Assembly: GCF_016918015.1 (NCBI RefSeq)
Contig: NZ_JAERMK010000035.1
Span: 1 to 35,786 of the forward strand
Direction: 5' to 3'
Origin: Glycomyces sp. YM15
GTDB taxonomy: Bacteria > Actinomycetota > Actinomycetes > Mycobacteriales > Micromonosporaceae
DNA length: 35,786 nt
Part shown: piece after piece, positions 16,197-22,884 of the stretch
Position numbering within the stretch: the stretch's first letter is position 1
How the letters are laid out: every line of letters starts with the position of its first letter
The notes under the pieces: model-generated
Told to the model about the DNA's origin: nothing
Seen by the model: the letters and a program-made list of their open reading frames with translations, nothing else
The model's database searches: none
Translations under genes and position numbers: made by a program

Positions 16197-16221
16197 TCAA
16201 GCTTGATTAATCGGGTAGCAT
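16193..16221 (+). promoter_or_regulatory. Palindromic operator and promoter before the hemerythrin gene
   Basis: TTAGTCAAGCTTGATTAA (16193-16210) is an 18-bp palindrome with one mismatched pair; its core TCAAGCTTGA is perfect. It overlaps the stop codon of the acyl-CoA ligase. TTAGTC (16193-16198) and TAGCAT (16216-16221), 17 bases apart, could be -35 and -10. The form suits a MarR- or TetR-type repressor; which one cannot be told here. Confidence 0.6.
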
Positions 16222-16270
16222 CGTTCGCGGTGCCCTCGTTCTCTGGGCGGGGCGCCGTGATCCAAGGAGC

Positions 16271-16744
16271 ATGTCCATTTCTTCAGAGACCGACCGCCTG
16301 ATCGCTTTCAGCACCCAGCTTCGCAATGTCCACCAGCGTCTCCGCAAGGCGCTCGACCTCGCCCGCCGCTCGATCGACGGCGAATTCGACGAATCCGGCG
16401 GGCAGGACCTCCTCCTGTTCTGCCGCGGCTTCTGCTCGGCTCTCAGCGGCCACCACCGCAGCGAGGACGGCGGGCTCTTCCCGCAGGTCATCGCCGAACA
16501 TCCCGAGCTCAAATCCGTGATCGCGAACCTCATGAGCGACCACAACATGCTCGAACACCTCATCGGCCAGCTCAGTGCCGCAATGGATTCGGATGCCGGC
16601 CCGGATGAACTTCACCGCCACCTGGACGGCATCGGCGCGGTCATGGAGACTCACTTCAGGTATGAGGAGAACCAGCTCCTCTCCGTTCTGGACGCCCTCG
16701 CGCTCGAAGGCGACCCGACCGAACTCCTCGGCGAGCTCGCCTGA
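16271..16744 (+). CDS. Hemerythrin-domain protein
   Basis: 157 residues, mainly helical. The di-iron ligand pattern of a hemerythrin four-helix bundle is complete: His21, His61 or His62 with Glu65 (HHRSED), His91 (DHNMLEHL), and His128 with Glu132 (HFRYEEN). Such proteins bind O2, NO or iron in the cytoplasm; several actinobacterial ones act in redox or nitrosative stress. It is a single-domain protein with no chemotaxis or regulatory fusion. The start is odd: AAGGAG ends only one base before ATG 16271, too close for normal initiation, with no better ATG or GTG nearby. The gene has its own palindromic operator and is followed by a strong hairpin, so it is probably monocistronic. Confidence 0.88.
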   Translation: MSISSETDRLIAFSTQLRNVHQRLRKALDLARRSIDGEFDESGGQDLLLFCRGFCSALSGHHRSEDGGLFPQVIAEHPELKSVIANLMSDHNMLEHLIGQLSAAMDSDAGPDELHRHLDGIGAVMETHFRYEENQLLSVLDALALEGDPTELLGELA

Positions 16745-16759
16745 GGAGGTTCGTGGGCC

Positions 16760-16783
16760 GGTCGATCCGCAAGCGGATCGACC
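16760..16783 (+). terminator. Terminator hairpin after the hemerythrin gene
   Basis: GGTCGATCCGC and GCGGATCGACC form a perfect 11-bp inverted repeat separated by only two bases (in practice a ten-pair stem with a CAAG loop), 16 bases after the stop. There is no T-tract; the sequence that follows is the suspect G/C-run region. Confidence 0.8.
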
Positions 16784-16910
16784 CGCCCCCCCCATGTGAC
16801 CCCCCGCCGGGGTACGGGGGGGGAGGACGCCCCCCCCCCCTACCGCCCCGTGGCCTAGCCGGGTGGAGGTGCGGGGGCGGGGGGCCCCCCCCGCCCCCCC
16901 CCCGGCCCAC
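16784..16910. other. G/C homopolymer stretch, probable sequence artefact
   Basis: This intergenic stretch is built of long runs of C or G broken by occasional other bases, for example C runs at 16786-16793, 16831-16840 and 16885-16903. Nothing else in the window resembles it except 30072-30168. It begins right after a strong hairpin, where polymerases stall. I take it as miscalled or filled sequence and would not annotate genes across it. Confidence 0.7.
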
Positions 16911-16932
16911 CTCTGTTCCCCGCGAGCGGGAT

Positions 16933-17271
16933 TCAGGTGCTCTCGGGTTTGGCGATCAGCCGGAACGCCCGCTTGAGGATCCACGGGCACCACTGGTCGT
17001 TCTTCCAGGCGCCGAACCATTCGGGTGTGGGTTCGGGGTCATCGAAGAATTGGCAGATCACCCGGGGACCGGCACCGTCGTTGCATTCGATGCGGTACTC
17101 CGAGGCGGTCAGCGGGTGGTCGGTCGCGACTTCGCGGAAGACCGAGAACACGGCCGGGCCGCGGTGGAAGGTGCCGAGCCACCCGTCGTTGTCCGGATGC
17201 GGGTCCGGATCGGCTGCGGGGACTGGTTCGGGCTCGGGTTCGCTTGGGGCGTTGAGCGATTCAGCCGTCAC
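16933..17271 (-). CDS. Hypothetical protein, second gene of an overlapping pair
   Basis: 112 residues, function not recognised. GTG start at 17271, inside the end of the preceding gene (11-base overlap), so translation is coupled. The N-terminal 30 residues are Glu/Pro/Asp-rich and probably disordered (EPEPEPVPAADPDPHPDNDG). The rest is a small globular domain rich in Trp and Phe: WLGTFHRGPAVFSVF, CNDGAGPRVICQFF, EWFGAWKNDQWCPWILKRAF. Three cysteines are present. There is no signal peptide or membrane segment. Only one neighbour shares its transcript. The divergent gene pair encodes an XRE/DUF5753 regulator and a DUF397 protein. Confidence 0.7.
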   Translation of the reverse strand: MTAESLNAPSEPEPEPVPAADPDPHPDNDGWLGTFHRGPAVFSVFREVATDHPLTASEYRIECNDGAGPRVICQFFDDPEPTPEWFGAWKNDQWCPWILKRAFRLIAKPEST

Positions 17272-17614
17272 AGAAACGCACCGCCCCCGGATTGGGCCGG
17301 TCGTCGGCGCGGCCGGTGTAGAAGACCTTGAAAGCCGCGTCTTGGACCCAGGCCTTCCACTCGGGGACGTAGGTTCGCCACTCCTCGCCCCAGGTGGCGT
17401 GGAGCATTCCGGTGTTGACGCCGGAGACGATGAGGACGAGATCGGCCGGGTTGTTGGTCACCGCGACCTGAAAGGAGTCGGGCGCTTCGACTGCTGAGCT
17501 CCAGACGGTGAAGTCGGTGTGCTTGTCGGTGAAGCTCCCCCGGATGAGCGGGACCCCCGGGCCCCGATCACGGTTGGGATTGTCGGGTGCGTGCGCGACA
17601 ATGGTCGAGGACAC
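17261..17614 (-). CDS. Hypothetical protein, first gene of an overlapping pair
   Basis: 117 residues from GTG 17614, chosen because a full GGAGGT lies six bases upstream (17621-17626); the frame stays open further upstream but without a ribosome site. I do not recognise the family. Visible features are an N-terminal polar stretch (APDNPNRDRGPG), a central DFTVWSSAVEAPDSFQVAV and NNPADLVLIVSGVNTGM, and a Trp-rich end (ATWGEEWRTYVPEWKAW). It is predicted soluble. Codon use is less G/C3-biased than in flanking operons. It overlaps the next gene and lies divergent to the XRE/DUF397 pair with 241 bases between, so joint control is possible. Confidence 0.7.
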   Translation of the reverse strand: MSSTIVAHAPDNPNRDRGPGVPLIRGSFTDKHTDFTVWSSAVEAPDSFQVAVTNNPADLVLIVSGVNTGMLHATWGEEWRTYVPEWKAWVQDAAFKVFYTGRADDRPNPGAVRFCDG

Positions 17615-17777
17615 GGATTTACCTCCGATGTCTGTTGAGACCGGGGCGGGTGCAGGTTGGTAGCCAGGTGTCCCGCCCCGGTCGGCTTCTGTTGAGGGCA
17701 CGAAATGTCCTATCTCACGAACCCCATCCCTGGAATCCCAAGATGCACTCATCGTGCCTGATTGGTAGCATGGCATA

Positions 17778-17807
17778 GTTGCTGCATCAGTACAAGTTTG
17801 CAGCTAC
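17778..17807. promoter_or_regulatory. Candidate operator upstream of the XRE/DUF397 pair
   Basis: GTTGCTGCA (17778-17786) and TGCAGCTAC (17799-17807) form an inverted repeat with one mismatched pair and 12 bases between the arms. It lies 49 bases before the regulator start in an A/T-richer intergenic stretch. An autoregulatory site is plausible but unproven. Confidence 0.4.
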
Positions 17808-17855
17808 GAATTTTCGGAAGTGTCTACAACCCGACACCGCTGCCAGGAGGACCTC

Positions 17856-18716
17856 ATGCCGCGCAAACCCGGACCAGAACCAAGCCTCCGATCTCAATGG
17901 CTGGGGAAGATTCTCCGAGACCTGCGCAAGGAACGCGGCAACACTCTGGCGGAAGCCGGAGAGTTCATCCAGCGCGACGCCACGATGCTCAGCCGTTACG
18001 AGAACGGCGAGTACACGATCCGGCGAAGCGATGTGATCGCGCTGCTGACCTTCTATGGCGTGTCGGACGAGTCGTTCCGCAGCGGCGTGATGCAACTCTG
18101 CGATGACATGTGGCGCACCGACTGGTGGGACCCGTATAACGAGGAGCACACGAAGGACTTCATCAACGTCCCTTGGCTGGAGTCTCGCGCAGAGCAGATC
18201 TCGGAGTACCAAGCGCTGGTGCTTCATGGGTTGTTGCAGACCCCCAGCTACGCCGAAGCCGTAATCCGCAACGCCGAGAAGGACACCGCCTCCGAGGAAC
18301 AGCTTGCGCGCTGGCTGGAGCTTCGAGTCGAGCGACAGCGTGTGCTCATCGGTGAGAACACCACGCCGCTGGCTGCGGTTTTGGAAGAACACGTGCTGCG
18401 ACGGCCAATTGGTGGCCCGAAGGTGATGCGGGAGCAGCTTGAGCACTTGCTTGAAGTCGGCGAGCGCAGCAGTGTCGAGCTGCGCATCATGTCCACCGAT
18501 CACGGCCCTCACTCCGGTCACCTCGGGAGCTTCACCCTGTTCGAGATGCCCTACGAGCTGTCGAGCGTTGCATATGTCGAATCGCTTGGCGGCGGTCTGT
18601 ACATCGAATCACCTCGTGTCGAGCGGTTTCATCGCGCGTGGGAGGATCTGTGGAAGGGCGCTCTCACCCCTTCGCGATCAAACGCCCTGATCAAAGCCAT
18701 CTTGAAGGAGTACTAG
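17856..18716 (+). CDS. XRE-family regulator with DUF5753 domain (Scr1-type antitoxin-like)
   Basis: 286 residues from ATG 17856, with CAGGAGG five bases upstream. Residues about 12-68 are a helix-turn-helix (LGKILRDLRKERGNTLAEAG and LSRYENGEYTIRRSDV). Residues about 95-280 are DUF5753: EQISEYQALVLHGLLQTPSYAEA, RVERQRVL, LAAVLEEHVLRRPIGG, and the terminal FHRAWEDLWKGAL. These proteins are numerous in actinomycetes, usually paired with a small DUF397 protein and linked to development or toxin-antitoxin-like control. That pairing is present here: the next gene starts within its stop codon. Confidence 0.92.
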   Translation: MPRKPGPEPSLRSQWLGKILRDLRKERGNTLAEAGEFIQRDATMLSRYENGEYTIRRSDVIALLTFYGVSDESFRSGVMQLCDDMWRTDWWDPYNEEHTKDFINVPWLESRAEQISEYQALVLHGLLQTPSYAEAVIRNAEKDTASEEQLARWLELRVERQRVLIGENTTPLAAVLEEHVLRRPIGGPKVMREQLEHLLEVGERSSVELRIMSTDHGPHSGHLGSFTLFEMPYELSSVAYVESLGGGLYIESPRVERFHRAWEDLWKGALTPSRSNALIKAILKEY

Positions 18717-18964
18717 TGAAGACAACCGGCACCAAGCAACAGCTCTCGCGCGAAGAGCTGGCCGGTATCCGCTGGAAGATCAGCACTCGCAGTACCAACA
18801 ACGGCGGCAACTGCGTTGAAGCTGGTCCACTGGGCGACGACTCCGGCCGGATTGCGGTGCGACACTCTCACCACCCTGAAGGTTCGGTCATCATCTACAC
18901 CCGCGCCGAGTGGGATGCCTTCCTCGCCGGGGCCAAAGACGGCGAGTTCGACTTCACCTCCTAA
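18716..18964 (+). CDS. DUF397 small protein
   Basis: 82 residues. GTG start at 18716 shares a base with the regulator's TAG stop, with GAAGGAG six bases upstream. It contains the DUF397 hallmarks: WKISTRSTNNGGNCVEAG, the basic strand RIAVRHSHH, then the Trp-containing YTRAEWDAFLAGAKDGEFD. It is cytoplasmic. The family is encoded almost always next to an XRE/DUF5753 regulator and is thought to bind or modulate it; some pairs have been described as toxin-antitoxin-like. It is the end of the transcript; the next 1.4 kb has no gene. Confidence 0.9.
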   Translation: MKTTGTKQQLSREELAGIRWKISTRSTNNGGNCVEAGPLGDDSGRIAVRHSHHPEGSVIIYTRAEWDAFLAGAKDGEFDFTS

Positions 18965-20367
18965 TCTCCCGTCCGCACCCTCGAACTCGTGCTCTCGTGC
19001 GAGGGTGCGTGGCAGCTTGCTGCATCTGTTCTCGGTTGGGCTGCAACCGATCAGCGATGGAGCTGTGAGGTCTACCCGAGGCGGCGCTGCCGGGGCCGGG
19101 CCGGTTCGCAGTTGGGCCACAACCGATCAGCGACGGCGTGGTGTGGGCGAATGCCTCGGGTGCGTGTCCGGGTCCGGGCCGATCGTGGGCCTCGCCGGAG
19201 CCGGGCCGGTCGTTCCGGTGCGCTGCCTGTGCCCTGGCGCCGAGCCGGTGCGGCTGGGGCGGGGATCGAACCGGGAGCGGCGGTGTCGCCATCGCAGCAG
19301 CCGTTATCGGGTCGCTTGTGCGCATAACGCTCCGAGGGAGCGCCTACAAGGGCCGAGCCTTGGTGTTCCATGACGTGTCTCCTCTCTCCCGCGCTCCCAT
19401 AGCAATCCGTCAGCGCTCCAGGTGTGCGTTCGGCGGGTGTCATTGCCGCTTGCGTCTGGCCCAAGCCGCCGAGGCCGCTGCCCCCATGTCAGCCGAATCG
19501 TCCTGAGGGCGGGGGCGTCAAGGCACCCCCGGTGAGGTCGTGCCGGTTCCTTCCCCGACCATCGATCACCGGTGATGCGTGGTGCTCGACTGGCCTGCAT
19601 GGCAGTGCAAGGCGGCTTCTCGACCTACCCTGCCGGGGTCTTGTCCTCTTGCCTCTCTTTCTGCTTCCGCTCCTGACCCTTCCGGGCTTTCTTGGGCGTC
19701 GCTCGTGTCGCATCCGTGGATGCCTGTGGGCGGATTGTGGTTTCGGCGGGTTGGTGTGCACGCGGTCGCCGCCCCTGGGGGACGGTCCTGTTCGCTGCGT
19801 TCACCGACGCCGCCTGTATGTCCGGACTCCCGCTATGGTCGGCGTTGCATCCTCTCGGACATGGTGTGCCTCGTTCAGAGCACTCGCGGTCCGGTCAGGG
19901 TGATCCCGACCGATCCGTCTCCCACCCAACCCGATCAGAAACCTGAGAGCGGACAGCTGCGGGACGCGATAGCACGAGAGGGCCAGCGCCACCACCCCAT
20001 CGAAACGGGTGGTGGCCTGGGAACCGCCAGGTCAGCCGGTCGGCTAGAGGCTTGTCGTAGTCTGCTTGCACCTACTCGACTCCTGTACGGATTCCAAACC
20101 TTTGTGCGTACCTCAATGATCCCCCGAGTCGACACGACCGGCAACACCCACACAGGGAGAAAGTATTCACGTTCAGGTCAAACCGACCGCACCCCAACCG
20201 AACACGCCCGGCCGCCGCCAACCGACCTCGCCCCGCCTCGCACCTTTTCGTCGCTGACCGGTTGAAGCGCAACCTCTCCGGGACCAGCAGGACACCGTCC
20301 AACTTTCGGCCTCCTATGCGCCCTCCGATCGCGCGCGGAGAGCCCGACCAGAGCCTGTTCCCAGGAG
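18965..20367. other. 1.4-kb region without a convincing gene
   Basis: Open frames on both strands are Arg/Pro/Ser-rich, lack ribosome sites and overlap each other, with no frame showing sustained third-position bias. GTTGGGC-CAACCGATCAGCGA-GG recurs at 19035 and 19111, a 76-bp step, resembling the array at 35266-35640. Another related block (GCACCTTTTCGTCGCTGACC) sits near 20236 in opposite orientation. The stretch looks like decayed accessory DNA. No tRNA, CRISPR or transposase was found. Confidence 0.6.
19988..20016. terminator. Strong hairpin inside the gene-poor region
   Basis: GCCACCACCC and GGGTGGTGGC form a perfect 10-bp stem with a nine-base CATCGAAAC loop. It looks like a terminator but no gene ends near it on either strand, so it may be left over from a lost gene or belong to an unrecognised short RNA. 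Confidence 0.5.
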
Positions 20368-21606
20368 CTAGTTCACGTCTGACATCGCTGCGTGTACGTT
20401 GTTGTCCTCCCACTCGCGGAGACTGCGGATCGAGATGAAGCAGAGCACCGCGCCGGCGGCGAAGAACGCTCCGGCGATCGCGAACGGCGTCCGGTAGCCG
20501 AGTCCGGAGGCGAGCAGTCCGCCCATGACCGCTCCGAGAGCGAGGCCGATCAGGCCCATGAAGCCGTCCAGCGAACCGATCCGGCCCATCATCGCGTTCG
20601 GGGTGGCTCGCTGCCGGACCGTGGTGGCCATGATGCCCCAGACCACCGCGTGCGCGATATAGACGGCAAGCGCGATCGCCACGACGACGAGGTTGGTCGT
20701 CAACGAGATCACGGCGAACGAGGCGGCACCGGTGATGAGCGCCGCGAACATCGACCACCCGTAGCCGATGCGCTTGCGCAGCCTCGGCGCGACGAAGCTT
20801 CCCGCCAATCCTCCGAGGGCGGAGAACGCGAGCAGCAGGCCGTAGCCGGTCCCGTCGAGACCGAGCTCCTCTTGTGCATAGAGGACCAAGTATGAGAAAG
20901 GGATCATGTAGGCGACACAAGTGATGCCGCTGAGAGCGATGAGCAGTCGCACGATCCGATGCCGCATCGCCCACACGGCGCCTTCGCGGATGTCCGCGCG
21001 GACGCTGGCACGTGGCTTGCCCATCTCGGTCGGGGTGATGATGTAGTCGCCGCGCAACCGCCAGAAGGCGAGACCCGCTGCCGCGAAGGCGATGGCGTTG
21101 AGCGCCGATGGGGCGAATGCGGCCATGGCGAACAGGAGCCCGCCCAGCGGCGGGCCGATGAACTCGTCGATCACCAGTTGCGTCCCGGCGATCTGTGAAT
21201 TCGCCTTGTCGAGTCCATCTGGGGGGACCGCTTGGGGCAGGAGGGCCCGCGCCGCGCCGTCGGCCATCGTCTCGATGACACCCATCACGGCGTAGACGAG
21301 ATAGAGCGTGGCGATCGGTGCGGCGTCCAGGAGCACGAGCCCCGTCAGGACGACGAACATCCCGGCGCGGGAGAAGTTCGCGAGGTACGCCAGACGGCGA
21401 CGATCAACGCGGTCAACAAGCACGCCGACGCCGAGCACCGAAAAGATGCGCGAAAACGAGTACGCGAACGCCAGACCGGCGATCGCAATAGGGTTCTCCG
21501 TCACGGTGGTCGCCAGGAGCGGCAGCGCGATGAACGTGATGCCGTCGGCCAGGTTGGCTGACGCGTTGCCGAACCAGATCCTGCGGTAATCGGCTCTCAA
21601 ATACAT
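20368..21606 (-). CDS. MFS transporter (EntS/macrolide-exporter type)
   Basis: 412 residues from ATG 21606, chosen because GAGGGG lies five bases upstream; a TTG at 21639 would add 11 residues. Twelve hydrophobic segments are visible. The opening RADYRRIWFGNASANLADGI and GVLVDRVDRRRLAYLANFSR match the MFS_3 group of proton-driven exporters (enterobactin exporter EntS, macrolide pumps). It is an inner-membrane efflux pump; the substrate is unknown. Fatty ligands, siderophores and antibiotics are all possible. It is isolated between a gene-poor region and a repeat element. An inverted repeat at 21671-21691 lies in its promoter region and suggests a substrate-responsive repressor or MerR-type activator not encoded nearby. 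Confidence 0.88.
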   Translation of the reverse strand: MYLRADYRRIWFGNASANLADGITFIALPLLATTVTENPIAIAGLAFAYSFSRIFSVLGVGVLVDRVDRRRLAYLANFSRAGMFVVLTGLVLLDAAPIATLYLVYAVMGVIETMADGAARALLPQAVPPDGLDKANSQIAGTQLVIDEFIGPPLGGLLFAMAAFAPSALNAIAFAAAGLAFWRLRGDYIITPTEMGKPRASVRADIREGAVWAMRHRIVRLLIALSGITCVAYMIPFSYLVLYAQEELGLDGTGYGLLLAFSALGGLAGSFVAPRLRKRIGYGWSMFAALITGAASFAVISLTTNLVVVAIALAVYIAHAVVWGIMATTVRQRATPNAMMGRIGSLDGFMGLIGLALGAVMGGLLASGLGYRTPFAIAGAFFAAGAVLCFISIRSLREWEDNNVHAAMSDVN

Positions 21607-21670
21607 CCGCGCCCCTCGTACATGGCAGCCTCCCTTCAACGGTCGGCTGGGCCTGAACGGACGCTAGCCA

Positions 21671-21691
21671 GGTTGCCGTTGGAAGGCAACC
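21671..21691 (-). promoter_or_regulatory. Inverted repeat in the MFS gene promoter
   Basis: GGTTGCC-GTTGGAA-GGCAACC is a perfect 7-bp inverted repeat with a 7-base spacer, 65 bases before the transporter ATG. On the minus strand TTGCCT and TAGCGT, 17 bases apart, could be -35 and -10 around it, placing the repeat over the promoter. Confidence 0.55.
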
Positions 21692-21867
21692 GGTTTGATC
21701 AGGGTCGACCATGATGAGGGCCGACACCGAGGTGCTGGGCTCGTTGCCACGCCTGAGCGAGTCGGTCCGGGTTAGCTGCAATGCCGATTAGTTTGGGGTT
21801 CAGCAGTTCCGTGGTCGGGTCGTCAACCCTGGTGCCGGTGTCCTGCGGTTCCCGGTGACCAGGACCC

Positions 21868-22060
21868 AAGGTTCCCCAAGCTGCGTGACGGCGCCGAAGG
21901 CGCCAGGTCCGCGTACGAACACCGTTCCCGACTACGAGCACCGGCAGGGACCGGGCCACCTTCCGGGCCTGCGGATCTGGCGCCTTCGGCTCGTACCGGG
22001 CCTGCGGACCGTGGGGCGGACCTACCGCCTTCGGCGGTGTCACGCAGCTTGGTGAACCTT
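21868..22060. repeat. 193-bp element with 45-bp structured terminal inverted repeats
   Basis: The arms 21868-21912 and 22016-22060 are reverse complements of each other with five mismatches in 45 positions. Each arm holds its own 6-bp hairpin with a three-base loop: GGCGCC-GAA-GGCGCC on the left, and ACCGCC-GAA-GGCGGT on the right (read in reverse complement). Four of the five differences are paired changes that keep the small stem. A third partial copy of the motif GCCGAAGGCGCCAG-TCCGC lies inside, in reverse, near 21972-21991, and CCGGGCCTGCGGA occurs twice (21963, 21997). No open frame fits. It resembles a MITE or a REP-type mobile hairpin element. No clear target duplication is seen. Confidence 0.75.
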
Positions 22061-22092
22061 ATGGCCCGGGTACGGTGCCCGCTCGGGCCTGA

Positions 22093-22293
22093 TCCGCACT
22101 CCAGGGCGACCGCGCCGTCATGGACCTCAAGTTCCGCGTCACCCGCGCCGACCGGTCGACGTTCGACCTCGCGCAGCGAAAGCCGATCGACGCGAGCGCG
22201 CTGCCGCAGGTGCAGCCGGGCATGGTCGTCCGGGTCAAGTACCTGCCGCACGATGAGTCGGAGCTGGTGGTCATCACCGCCCTCAACCCGTGA
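22093..22293 (+). pseudogene. 3' remnant of a small gene, possibly truncated by the repeat element
   Basis: From about 22093 to TGA 22293 one frame has nearly perfect G/C third positions and reads SALQGDRAVMDLKFRVTRAD and then VQPGMVVRVKYLPHDESELV. An in-frame TGA at 22090 stops it upstream, beside the structured repeat. The pattern (beta-strand pairs, then PGM-V-V-Y-P-D) resembles the C-terminal half of small actinobacterial beta-barrel proteins. ATG 22120 could still give a 57-residue product, but its ribosome site is poor. I think the 5' part was lost when the repeat element moved or recombined. Third-position bias strongly supports past coding; function is unknown. Confidence 0.5.
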
Positions 22294-22344
22294 CGGGCCT
22301 CAGGGTCTCGATCCCGCCGAACGCGAGGTCGAGGCCCGGCGGGC

Positions 22345-22764
22345 TCACTCGGCCGAGGTCGCCTTCAGCGCCGCACGGTAGGGCGCGAGAAGTTCCAGCA
22401 CCTGCTCGAGCGCTCCGGCGTCGGTCCACAGCTCGTGCCATTCGCTCTCGCGCGGATCGGTGACGCGGTCGAAGACGCGAAGAGCCTCCAGCCGCAGTTC
22501 GCCGTCGGCCTCGAACGGGTGGGACGCGAGCAGCTTCTCTGCCGATCCGCTGGCCGGGTCGGCGCCGAGACGCGCCGCGACCAGGACGGCGGCCGCCACG
22601 GCGGCGTCGGCCTCGGGGTTCTCGAGGTATTCCTCGCTGCCGGTGGCCTCGCGCATCGCGGCGAGCAGGCCGCTCCTGACCGCGCTCGGGTCGGCGTCGG
22701 CCAGGTCGGCTACGCAGTCGAGCGCCGCGTCGTTCTCGAACGGCCCGTATCCCCAAGCCCCCAT
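22345..22764 (-). CDS. DUF4259 domain protein
   Basis: 139 residues with the family opening MGAWGYGPFENDAALDCVAD, which places it in DUF4259. The rest is helical and acidic: a central EYLENPEADAAVAAAVLVAA block and a C-terminal ESEWHELWTDAGALEQVLEL. It is predicted cytoplasmic, with no signal peptide. Function is unknown; members are scattered in bacteria and often found near immunity-like or small hypothetical genes. It is transcribed away from the Hsp70-like gene with 120 bases between the starts, and towards the truncated remnant at 22293. Confidence 0.85.
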   Translation of the reverse strand: MGAWGYGPFENDAALDCVADLADADPSAVRSGLLAAMREATGSEEYLENPEADAAVAAAVLVAARLGADPASGSAEKLLASHPFEADGELRLEALRVFDRVTDPRESEWHELWTDAGALEQVLELLAPYRAALKATSAE

Positions 22765-22884
22765 GTGATGCCCCGTCCTCCAGATCGGATGATGGCGTCA
22801 CAGTAGATCAAGGGTCCGACACCGCGATATCCTCGCGGAGGATCACCGGTCCCCGCCCCTCCACCGCCCACGAACAGGACCGTC

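Noticed and set aside
19255..19340. Possible tRNA on the minus strand (GGTTCGATCCC T-loop-like motif)
   Set aside because: The flanking bases do not form a five-pair T stem, and no anticodon arm or acceptor stem could be folded around it.
21699..21850. C-terminal gene fragment upstream of the MFS gene on the minus strand
   Set aside because: It reads somewhat like protein (ELLNPKLIGIAANPDRLAQA), but codon bias is weak and no start is visible; too uncertain to annotate.
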